Positions 34,094 through 43,474 of a stretch of 64,000 nucleotides of DNA are shown one piece after another. A program made the position numbers and the translations under genes. Within the stretch, counting starts at the first letter, position 1. Every line of letters begins with the position of its first letter. The notes under the pieces were generated by a model. That model ran no database searches, was not told where the DNA came from, and saw only the letters and a list, made by a program, of their open reading frames with translations. This DNA comes from Ischnura elegans (Eukaryota > Arthropoda > Insecta > Odonata > Coenagrionidae). Where the stretch lies: the NCBI RefSeq assembly GCF_921293095.1, contig NC_060252.1, positions 79,194,866 to 79,258,865 on the forward strand, given 5' to 3'.

Positions 34094-34424
34094 GCAATTA
34101 ATATTTGAGCTTAAATACACAAGACCTTTGAAAGAATATCCATTGTACTTTTGGGCAATCTCACCCATTTTTAGACTGTTTCAGATAGTTGAAATCGCAC
34201 ATTTTCGTCCAACCATAATTATTTAATATCCATAAAAATCTGGAGTAATTAATAAAATATCAAGAAGGCCTGATACCCAAGAAAAACCGTTTTCATGATA
34301 TCTGCTTAGAAAAAAATGTTTGCGTTGCCATAGCTCAGTAACTAAGGAGTTTTGACCACATGCTAATGGACAAAAAAATGCTTAAAACTTTCACCCTAAC
34401 AACTCATGAAGTATTGCAGATTCA
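34094..34424. mobile_element. Long-TIR MITE family, copy 3 (one side only)
   Basis: It matches the right half of 13137-13691: AATATTTGAGCTTAAATAC, ATTTTCGTCCAACCATAAT, GTTGCCATAGCTCAGTAACT, AATGCTTAAAACTTTC, and the end CATGAAGTATTGCAGATTC. The left TIR is missing. Confidence 0.7.
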
Positions 34425-34699
34425 TCCTGGAACATACTGTATACAAGCTCTTTGTTCTACTGATTTCATCCTCGTTGAGGATGTCGTTCAGCGTGCGAAA
34501 TGGAAAGGTGTTAAATGATGGACAGAATCATGTCATTCTCCCGCCAGAGAGGAAAGAGCGTCCAGTTGCGGAATGCGGCAAGCGCACGTTAATTTTTCTC
34601 GGTCTCTCCTTGGCGCCCCTTCGAGTGCCTCAAACGAGACGTCAGTTAAAATTCCTGAATTGACGGATGCGTCTATTTTCGACCGAAAAAAACATTCAG

Positions 34700-36740
34700 T
34701 CGCTGTAGTCCATTTTACTGAGGGCGATGCAGGCCGCCGATGTCAATAGGTGATATTGCCTCATGAGCTTCGTTAGGTGATGCAAACATGAAATATTTTC
34801 AGTATACATTTTAAGCTGCACATTTGTAAAATTTATTTTTTACCATATCTGCGCCTTATTTCGTGCATACATCTAGTTTCTCGCTGTTTAAAACCTTCCA
34901 GTGGTTTAATATTAAATTCCTAAATCCATTAAGATCGAATCCTAAATTTATTTAGGCCCGAAGACCGAAATGCGTCTCACAGAATTCACGTCTGTGGGTA
35001 TTGATACTGATATGTTTGTATACTTAAGTGTTAAATCCTTCTTGCTATCAAATATTATAACTTTCATCTATTCGAATGAAGTTTATTTTTTAACTTATTA
35101 ATTTTTTAATCGATTTTTTTATTAATTTGAAAATATACGATAATGTATGTTATTATTTTCAATTAATTGTTGAAATTCGTCGGTGTACTCATAAATCCTC
35201 TCTGTGTGCGGCTAAATACATTTGAGAAAAATATTTTTTATGGAAAATGGTGTCTGAGATTGTATTTAAAACGAGTAGCGACTATTTCCTTTTTTTAGCG
35301 GATACAGAAATTGATCTCTTACGAGGTATCGTTAAATATTTGGAATGGTGTCGATTGAGCTAGAAAATTGTTTCTTCATGCGTAATGATTACTGATCGCA
35401 GTGATCGACTGGCGTCTTCATTAATTATGACCGCCGTCATCGCTACTGTACTCATTTTGCTTCTTTGGAATTTCATGTTGATATTTGATGCCAAAATATT
35501 TCGCCTTTTGCTTTGTTCCTTCCAATCGATTTCCCAGTTTTATCCTCGATTACTTAAACACTAAAAAAACCATGTAATCTCTAATCATTTATGTTTTGGT
35601 TTAGTGTTCATTCAACACCTTACCCTTGTAGCCTAAACGAGTAAATGCATTGAGCATAACGTGCTTATTCGTTTTAAATCGAAGAGAAGAATTTAAGACA
35701 ACATTTTTAAAATCACGGAAACATAGATGTGGCATCCCATGACACGTGCTAACTAAGAACTTGTTTGATGATTAAAAAATGAGGTCAGAGATTCCTAAGC
35801 ATTGTAATATATGGTTGTAGTGAAAATATGGAGGAGCCCATTCCTATGATTGTTCGGGAAAGTTTACTATAACTCGTAGGTAAAGTTATGTCTTCGTCCG
35901 TATATCTTGCTAACCCTATCTTATTTGAGTCAAATTCTTGAAGTCAACATGTGTCAATGAAGCCTTCAATAGTATTGACTTTAATAGTCTAATTATATCA
36001 TTTGGTTACCCAAACTCCTTGAATATTGTTTTTGTTATCTTGAGTGTCTAAAGTGCATTTTAGCAATGTCATACAGGCACTAAAGCATGCTAACAATAGA
36101 AGGAATTATTTTGAAGAAATAAGAGTAGTCTGTAGAGCTTGGCGATGAGAAATTGGGCGCTACTGCATTTGAGAGAAAGAAAAGTAGTGCTTGTACTCGC
36201 TCAGAAGGCGCCATAAGTCGATGACTCTCATCTGATTGGCTTCAAACTGAGAGTTTCTTAAAAAGCTGGGCATGAAATGCTTTAAGAAATGCGCAAAGAG
36301 TGAATACAACCTAATGGCCTTAGAAACGTTTTCATTGTTGAATTTTAGTGAGAGGTGACTTTTGGAAAGAATTTTGAAGTTGAATAAAAAGGTTCTGTTG
36401 GAGGAAAAAGTAAGCAGTTAAGAAGATGAAAGACAATCGTAGATTAAGATGGCAGTGGTAAATGCTAAATGTAGGCATTTAGTTATAAGAAAACTTAGGA
36501 AAATAACGTTAGTGGTCGATATGAGGATTATTCGATTCCTCGAGAAGGAAGGAATCCTCCAAATACTATATCAAAGATAAGACTGACCAGTATATTAAAT
36601 AGGCTCACGTATAGTTTTCGGAGAGCGTGGTGACTTTCGGCCACTGTGCTGAATTTTAAATATCTGAATTCGTTTGGGATGCCACCAAGTTCAGAGGCTA
36701 CCCTATAAAAGTTCGTTGTGACAGCTTGCAGCAGGTATAA
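34700..36740. other. AT-rich interval, nothing assigned
   Basis: No motif, boundary or supported frame was recognised. Confidence 0.35.
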
Positions 36741-36744
36741 AAAA

Positions 36745-37510
36745 CTATTATTCTAGCGAATTTAATGTTATCGACGAAAGCCCATCAGAACTGACAAATG
36801 GTGGACGTATATGCGAATGTGCTTTGTACTGCAAAATGAAATTCTCAGAGTATGCAAATAACACAAAAAAATATTTCAAATGTACGAAGAGTAGTATGAT
36901 CTCATCATTTGCGCTAGATTATCTTTAAAGGTAACAATACCGCAAAGCAAGATATAAGTACCAGCATTAAATTTAGACATCTATACGCTGCGAAAGATAA
37001 CGTATTGTCTATAGCAGCAGGAAGAGGCCTAAGAATGTATTAGACAGTATAAAACTTTATGAAAAAAATAGAAAAAATCTTACCTATGGAATATTTATTC
37101 TGCGAAGCAATCTCTTTGGCGAAAAAAGCATGAAAAAAATAAACTTCAGTAGCCATAAGGGCTATCACGTTTTCCTCGGAAACCACCCGAGAATCAGGAT
37201 ATCACGTGGCGTTTTTCTCCTAAGGTAATGGTTGTTTGGCGAAAGAATAGGGAATGGTAATTGTTTGAGCTAAATCCTTGGTTACGACCACAAAATGTCA
37301 TTCTAGTAAATTTTGAACATGTTAACGACGAAAGCCTGATTTAGTAGGTACTGGGAAACGGTGGAAAATTATTAAAGTGTGCTTATTAATTTAAAATTTA
37401 ATTCTTAGAATAAGCAAAAACACAATGGAAATAAAAAATTCACATTGTGGAGATGAATTGTTTTCAAAGCCGAGAAAGTGTACAAATGTCCGAAGCGCAG
37501 GGTCAATGTA
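36745..37510 (+). repeat. Diverged direct duplication, copies about 550 bp apart
   Basis: TTATTCTAGCGAATTTAATG and ATCGACGAAAGCC at 36749-36784 correspond to TCATTCTAGTAAATTTTGAA and TAACGACGAAAGCC at 37300-37334. Both continue with a GTGGA/GGTGGAAA block, TGTGCTT, AAATT(C/T)AATTC(T)..AG and AACACAAAAAA or AAAACACAATGG. Non-coding. Confidence 0.5.
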
Positions 37511-37612
37511 GGAATAAATCCTTGAAAATATCGTACTTGGAGTGATCGCAACGAAAAACTGAAATACTTTTACACATCAATAAAATGAATTATCAAATTG
37601 GAGCTTTCTTAC

Positions 37613-37755
37613 CTCTCGAGTGAATTGATGTGCGCCGATTTCTCCTTCCGCTGCTTCTCTCGCGACTCCTGTGATCTGCTTAACTGAGCGAGGAGGAGGC
37701 GATGTGATCCGAGATAATTAGCGATAGATCAGCACCATCTCCTTGCCCGCCATCT
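37613..37755 (-). other. Possible non-coding first exon of the minus-strand gene
   Basis: A GC-rich stretch ends in a strong donor, CTCGAGAG|GTAAGA. Upstream it holds GATCACATCGCCTCCTCCTC and a short uORF beginning ATGGCGGGCAAGGAGATGG. No TATA box is seen; the 5' limit is a guess. It would supply the 5' UTR spliced to the acceptor at 30029. Confidence 0.3.
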
Positions 37756-37884
37756 CTTTCCCCCTAACACCCCCTCAGTGGCACATTCATATCCATCTCC
37801 TCCATTTGGTCACCTGGAAGCGGACAAGTTGCTGCTCTTTCATGTACTGCGTGGAAAATTACGGAAAGTTCTATCTCATTGCCT

Positions 37885-38120
37885 GTTGTCACTAAAAGTT
37901 TTCTTGGATATCACACAATTACTGATAACACTTATTTTTTTACAGAGCGCGACCCGGGTTTCAGTGAAGTACCATCATATTCAGGCGCAAATTATTATTT
38001 AAGATTTAAATTAAGATGTAATTGGCGCTTGAAGATGATGATAATTCATTGAAACTTCGGGTCGCGCTCTGTAAAAAATAAGTGGTGTAAGTAATTGTGT
38101 AGTATCAAAGGAAAACTTAT
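37885..38120. repeat. Palindromic Penelope-type insertion
   Basis: Arms of about 95 bp. Left: CACACAATTACTGATAACAC, then TTTTTTTACAGAGCGCGACC. Right: GAAACTTCGGGTCGCGCTCT, then GTAAAAAATAAGTGGTGTAA, its inverse. The right arm has GCGCTTGAAGATGATGATAA before TTCATTGAAACTTCGG, the weak hammerhead-like signature. Confidence 0.75.
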
Positions 38121-38454
38121 AATGGAATACTACAAAGTTAATCAAGAGTTGGTGAAATTTGCTGTCAATAAATTTAGTGTACGCGGTGGGGAGGGTGAAA
38201 TCACACTTTTTTGCAGTTGTATAGTAGTTGTAATTGTATGTTGAATTGCTTTGCTTACTTTGTTTGTTCATCATTTAATAATGATCTCCTAAACGTGTCG
38301 TCTCATTTTTTTTACATAGGCGGAATGTGCTCGTTGTCTATATACACCTTTGACCACGTTGCCAACTGGGCCCTTAGGCAAGCAGACTGTTCTTTTTTAA
38401 ATATTTATTCCTGTACCAACGAAAACAGCTCAATCGGACTTTAACATCGGGGTT

Positions 38455-38605
38455 TTTAACTTAACAATAAAGCATGTGCGAAAATACATTCCGTGGATAG
38501 GGGCAACATACCCAGGCAGGACTCGAACCCGTGACCTCATGTGTGCCAGGCAAGGAATTAACACCTCCGCCACCGAGACCCTGGCTGAACAGGCCTCCGA
38601 CCAAC
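38455..38605 (-). repeat. tRNA-derived SINE, family S3
   Basis: Minus strand: CAGGGTCTCGGTGGCGGAGG (A-box), TCACGGGTTCGAGTCCTGCC (B-box) and a tail with GTATGTTGCCCCTATCCACG and GCTTTATTGTTAAG. The 3' tail is not tRNA-like, so it is better explained as a SINE. Confidence 0.6.
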
Positions 38606-39050
38606 AGGGTAGAGTTCGCATTTTACTCAAGACAAGTAAGTATTCGATTACTCGTGGTTAGAGATACGTGAAAATCGCACTTTCAAAAACAGTTTATCGC
38701 AGTTTGTAGTGTCTCTTTTTTATTTTCATAATGAGGTAGATGACGATAAAATGTAGTGAAACACAATTATATTACAAAATACAGAATATTTTAAATAATT
38801 ATGTTGTAGAACAATAATACATAATTAAGGAATAATACATATAGTGGCGGAGGTGTAGCTTGTCCGCGTCCACTTGTAGTTCGCGGCCACGTAGAGTCCC
38901 AGCTTACTAGCAGCTGGCCAGTTGCTCATATGCTTTTAGCGGTGAGTGTGGGCGGAGCATTTTATCTGCGCTCGGCACAAAATGTACATATTTTGCCGTC
39001 GAAAAGGCAAATTTTCGTAAAAATATCATATAAGTCCAGTCATCGCATCT

Positions 39051-39515
39051 ATGTCGCATTTATTTGCGGACATCGCATCTATATCGCATTTGCGATTTAG
39101 ATCTCTACTCTCTGGTATTCGTGGTATTTCTCTCGCTGCTCTACTCGTGGTATTTCTCTCGCTGCGGCATCCGTGCTGTGGAGGAGGCGAGTCCTCGAGG
39201 AGAGGGAGAGGGGAGTGGGTTCTGGTTAGGCCTCTGGCGCCAATTGAGTTCCGCTTCGAGTGGCGTCAGTCCCAGCGAATAATCATCACTAACATGTCTC
39301 GCGCATGGATAGTAAAACAGCATGCATCTTGGAATGAGACGACGCGCCGTGGATTTCCCCTGGTCTATGCCTTTTTGTCGGCGACGGGTGCTGAAGATGA
39401 AATGGAAGGATGGGGTATGCCGAGGAATAGGATAAGAGAGGGAACTGTGGTGCATCATACGCCAGAGAACGTCACGATGGATGGGTCATGTCCTAAAGGA
39501 AATAAATTACGTTAG
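39051..39515 (+). other. Unassigned 154-codon open frame
   Basis: The frame opens with MSHLFADIASISHLRFRSLL and ends PENVTMDGSCPKGNKLR. The N-terminal part overlaps two tandem copies of TCGTGGTATTTCTCTCGCTG and a duplicated CGGACATCGCATCTAT element, so its length may be a repeat artefact. A hydrophobic stretch LAALLVVFLSL is present. No family resemblance, promoter or poly(A) signal was seen. I list it only because it is long for this window. Confidence 0.15.
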
Positions 39516-39889
39516 TATAGTGAAGGGAAAAATTGAAGAAAACCCGCCCGTGGAAGACTTATGCAGTAAACTCTCGATTATGCTAAGTCAGCGGGACCGA
39601 AAAATAGGCACTTCGTAGTATCGAGTTTCGAAATTTCAAACCTTTTTAATAAGTCGCGAAAAAACGTTTGCTTTTGTTCCCACCGCCTTTTTTCTGTCTT
39701 TAGTAGCCTTGTTTAACGTTTTCGGTAGCTATTTAAGATAGAATTAAAAAAGATCTTTCTTATTGATTTTATGCTGTGAAAGAGCGTTTAAAATCACTAA
39801 ACCCTGATCTTCCCTTGCTGTATAGTTAAATATCAACGATCTTAGCGCTAATTAGGTTCCTGTCCATTTTAGAAAACGTAATGAAACAG

Positions 39890-40030
39890 CATCTTGAAAG
39901 TTTCGTCCATCGTTGGGGCTTGTCTTTGCGTTGTATCACAGCATAAGTGGGATCACTCAACGCAAAGACAAGCCCTGATGACGATGGACGACACGACCAT
40001 CGAAACGTCGGCAGAGATGGAGAACCTTAT
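39890..40030. repeat. Palindromic Penelope-type end with the best-preserved CTGATGA...GAAAC motif
   Basis: The left arm CGTCCATCG, then GGGCTTGTCTTTGCGTTG, is inverted at CAACGCAAAGACAAGCCC, then GACGATGGACG. The right arm continues CCCTGATGACGATGG, a 9-nt loop, CCATCGAAACGTCGGCAG. CTGATGA, a 6-bp stem and GAAAC are all intact. No GUH cleavage site at the expected place was identified. Confidence 0.8.
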
Positions 40031-40324
40031 CCGGTGGGAAACCCGAAATAACTTCAACAATGTCATAAAGATTTTTGGTATATAACCTGTATGTGGCTTT
40101 ACTTGCCTTTTTGTTCTATGTGATGAAATAAATGGGATTGAAAATCTGTTTGCATGCCAATGAACCGCGAAGATTTCGTTTAATACCGTGAGAATTCTGT
40201 TTTTTTGAACATATTATTGTGTTGGATTGCTTGAGAAAAAATAATATTTTGGTTTTTATGCTCGTGAAGGTTTCACCAGAAACCATAAGAAAGAGACTAA
40301 CGCGGGGGATTTGCTATAAAAATC

Positions 40325-40402
40325 ATGGGACGCAGTAGTGTAGTGGATAGCATGGCCGGCAGTTAGATTTAAAGTTATAAGTTCGATTCCTGTCACCGCA
40401 AG
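40325..40402 (+). repeat. tRNA-like SINE head
   Basis: AGTAGTGTAGTGGATAGCAT (A-box) and ATAAGTTCGATTCCTGTC (B-box) at tRNA spacing. The following sequence is AT-rich. Confidence 0.5.
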
Positions 40403-40792
40403 AAAATGGCTCGCATGCAGTGCTTTGCATTATCACCAGTAGTCGTTTGAAGTTGTCAATTTTTTTTCTTATTCAGGAAAATGCGTTATCAGTTTTTCAG
40501 CTCTTATAAAGACTGACTGAATTTCACCGGTACTCTTTAAATTCGTGTCGGACAGAGCTCTTAGAAGCGTAGGATGCGTTGCACGCTGTCCTGCCGCCTT
40601 TGGTGGTCATCCAACTGAAGCTACTTATGTTAATTAGAGGATATTTGGCTGTATTCCTTCCCTATTCCTCCCTAAAATATTATCCTTGCCTTACATAAGT
40701 TCCTTTGCTTGCGATAAGCTGCTCATATATTTTTTTCCCGTCAGAAAACCATAAGAATTGGATAAATATCATTTTGTGCTATCTGGATTAAG

Positions 40793-41312
40793 TTAAAATT
40801 GAAAATACTAACCCATATATTTCACCGGAGTGATTTTGGACTCATCGATTATGTATACGATAAAGATTAAAAACGAAGATAATGGCTTTATGATCAACTA
40901 AGGAAAACGAAAAAATGAATCACCCATATTGTATAACAATACTAACTGTAGCCATTTGATGGTTTCACGCAATAAACAAAGAATGACATAATATATTATA
41001 GAAATATAACGTAATTTTAACTTTAATTGTTACGGACTGAGGAGGCGAAGTGTGTTTATCTCATTGGTTGTTGTTGTTGATTGTTGGTTTTAATTGAAAC
41101 TACTTACCCATAAGTTTCACCTGAGTCACTTTTGGACTCATCGTGTACACCAATGCAAAAGATATAAACAAAGAATATGGTTTTATGCTCAACTACGGAA
41201 AACGACTTATGGATTAGCAATATTTTACAGCAGCACTAAGTGCAAAGATAGTGTTTCGCAATAAAAAAATTATGACATAAAATATTTCAGAAATATGATA
41301 CGAAATTAATAA
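40793..41312 (+). repeat. Diverged direct duplication, period about 297 bp
   Basis: AACCCATATATTTCACCGGA and GATTTTGGACTCATCG match TACCCATAAGTTTCACCTGA and ACTTTTGGACTCATCG. Later CAACTAAGGAAAACGA matches CAACTACGGAAAACGA, and TTCACGCAATAAAC matches TTTCGCAATAAAA, followed in both by TATGACATAA or ATGACATAA. AT-rich and non-coding. Confidence 0.75.
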
Positions 41313-41742
41313 GTTTGCGCTGTTCGACGTACTCGAAGCGGAGCGAATATTTTCTTCGCGATTATTCTTGTTCTTATCGCGCCTATCGCTTCCTTTCGAG
41401 TAACTCCGTTTCTTGGCGAAAGATTGTGACTCAAGTATTGACGATTTACCCATTAGTACCCATAGGCATGATTTTAAATACTCTACGCAGGATTCTCCAC
41501 CTCCATGGTTCCATTGATTTCCACCGATCGCTATAAATAGCAGCGCAAGAGTAGCTAGGATAAGAGTTAACATATGTATTAGCTAGCAAGAGATAGGCTA
41601 CGCGTTGAATGTAATCGTTCATTGCTCAAACTCAAGCTCAATTAATAAATATTAAGCTCAATGTCATATATAATAGTTAAAAAACGCCATTAAACATTTA
41701 CAAGTTAATTGTACTCCCTTCAAAAATAGGACTAATAATTGT

Positions 41743-41815
41743 TGATGTGGTCTAGTGGTTACGGCAGCTGGAATACTATTTTAAAGGTTCATGCTCGATT
41801 CCCATCTGTGGTAAT
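41743..41815 (+). repeat. tRNA-like SINE head
   Basis: GATGTGGTCTAGTGGTTACG is an excellent A-box region and ATGCTCGATTCCCATCTG a B-box. The acceptor stem is not convincing, so it is a SINE head or tRNA pseudogene. Confidence 0.55.
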
Positions 41816-42029
41816 ATTTTTTCATTATTTCCTTCTACTTTTTCTTTTACAGAAACCTGCTAGGTTTTCACATTTATAACTCAGAAGCAATGAACTTTCT
41901 AAGGACTGTGCTGCGATAGTAATAACTGGTTATCCGCGGAACTCAAAGACACGGCTTGAAATCTGGATAACATCGCTCTCTGGAGTCTAATGACGTTCAC
42001 GCGGCGCACGAGCCATTTACACCAGTCAT

Positions 42030-42720
42030 CCGAGCTCGAGTAAGCTTATATCTCTCCCTTTCCACCACATACTTCCCGGGCGTGCAGGCTTTGAACAGAA
42101 TTATCAAAAGCCTTTTTCCGATCCTTTCTAACAACGTCACTACTGGAAAAATCTTCTCTAGCTGTCCATCCTTATCCTTCCGTCGGCCGCCAAATCTATC
42201 TTCCATTCTCAAAACGACTAAACCACTCTCAAGGTTCACCACCCGTACTAGCTCTTTACCTATCCCTTGCCAACGACCCCGGTGCAAAACGTGTGCTATC
42301 CTCATTACCCAGTCACTTCCTAACAAAATTCTTACTTTCCGCTTCCTTCCACTCCGTCCCCCACCTGTACAACTAGTAATGTAATTTATATCCTTTTATG
42401 CAATTCCTGCCCCGCCTTCTACATTGGTTTAACCACCACCTCACTCAAGCTACGGATTAACAACCATCGAGCTTCTTGTAAACCCACTTCCCAATCTGCT
42501 TCGCTTCCTGTCCCTACCCACGCCTTTTCCCACAATTTAGAATTTGATGATTGCTTTCACATAGGAATACTTGCCTCTCTCCCACCCTCCGCCTCTATGT
42601 CTATCCTACTGTGTGTGTGATTGTGACCATCTTTAATTCCATTTCTTCTTCTGTCCGCGTTGAATTCTTCGTTCGTGGCGGGACCTACGCCCAGAGCCAT
42701 CTCTTGGCCAAATGATAGGG
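42030..42720 (+). pseudogene. Penelope-like element fragment with GIY-YIG endonuclease
   Basis: Frame from about 42039: SLYLSLSTTYFPGVQALNRI, then SFRRPPNLSSILKTTKPLSR and CQRPRCKTC, the linker with the paired-cysteine motif. After one frameshift near 42380 it reads YILLCNSCPAFYIGLTTTSL and KLRINNHRASC, the GIY-YIG nuclease start with conserved Tyr and Arg, then EFDDCFHIGILASLPPSASM. The RT domain is missing (5' truncation). The same domain order occurs on the minus strand at 44540-43702. It is followed by a tRNA-like sequence, a pyrimidine-rich tract and a hammerhead-like hairpin at 42985-43025. Confidence 0.88.
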
Positions 42721-42777
42721 CTAGACCTCGGGGGTTTTAGTGTATAAACCCCCGCCGAAAACACTGGAGATTAGATT

Positions 42778-42849
42778 AGCCTGGATAGCTCGGTGGTCTG
42801 AGCATCTGCCCGGAAAGCAGAAGGTCCGTGGTTCGATTCCCGGTTCAGG
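42778..42849 (+). tRNA. tRNA-like sequence, Ser(GGA)-type anticodon; probable SINE head or pseudogene
   Basis: 72 nt fold almost as a tRNA: acceptor stem GCCTGGA/TTCAGGT is fully paired (with G-U), D stem GCTC/GAGC, anticodon stem TCTGC/GCAGA with loop CCGGAAA, T loop TTCGATT. Two T-stem pairs are broken and there is no 3' CCA context. A Ser tRNA should have a long variable arm, which is lacking. It lies between a dead Penelope ORF and its 3' motif, so a retroposed origin is likely. Confidence 0.4.
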
Positions 42850-43058
42850 TGAACTTTTTTCCATGTGTTTTCGGCCTTCATTCCATCTCCACGCTATTCC
42901 TAACTCCCCCTCCCCATACACCTCTCCCCTTACCCCTCTTCTCCCTCTTCCAACCCTCTCCTTTCCTCACCATTCATACTTCAGCTGACGAAGAAGCCTG
43001 AAGTGCTTCGATAGCTTCGACGAGTTTATTTATTCAATGTGAGTGTTTCTTTTTTGTG

Positions 43059-43062
<4 letters not shown>

Positions 43063-43128
<66 letters not shown>
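43063..43128. repeat. (AT)n microsatellite
   Basis: About 64 nt of uninterrupted AT, directly next to the Penelope-type palindrome. Confidence 0.95.
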
Positions 43129-43132
<4 letters not shown>

Positions 43133-43397
43133 CGAACAAAATAAACACTAATAAAAAACATAGGAACACATAGAAAAGGACACTCACAAAGAAGCTTGCA
43201 AACGTTTCAGCGGGTTGACCCGCTATCGTCAGTGCTGAAGGTGAACTGCTGCAGGCGGATCCTCCACCCTGCAGCAGTTCACCTTCAGCACTGACGATAG
43301 CGGGTCAACCCGCTGAAACGTTTGCAAGCTTCTTTGTGAGTGTCCTTTTCTATGTGTTCCTATGTTTTTTATTAGTGTTTATTTTGTTCGTTATTTA
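43129..43397. repeat. Near-perfect palindrome of the Penelope terminus
   Basis: The arms 43129-43254 and 43270-43397 are inverse copies with a 15-nt spacer. The right arm reads CTGACGATAGCGGGTCAACC and CGCTGAAACGTTTGC: CTGACGA, a 6-bp stem AGCGGG/CCCGCT with TCAA loop, then GAAACG. The arms are almost identical, so the insertion is young. Confidence 0.92.
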
Positions 43398-43423
43398 TAC
43401 TATCGCGTAGTGCGCTTTCCTCA

Positions 43424-43432
<9 letters not shown>

Positions 43433-43469
<37 letters not shown>
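43433..43469. repeat. (AT)n microsatellite between two Penelope ends
   Basis: Pure AT repeat separating the palindrome from the next inverted arm. Confidence 0.9.

Positions 43470-43474
<5 letters not shown>

Noticed and set aside
39975..40010. Complete, active hammerhead ribozyme
   Set aside because: CTGATGA, stem II and GAAAC are present, but stem III plus a GUH cleavage site could not be placed, so only a hammerhead-like motif is claimed.
42778..42849. Functional tRNA-Ser gene
   Set aside because: Broken T-stem, no long variable arm, and a location inside retroelement debris.
43063..43470. CRISPR-like alternation of repeats and spacers
   Set aside because: The repeats are inverted, retroelement-derived and separated by AT microsatellite; the genome is eukaryotic.
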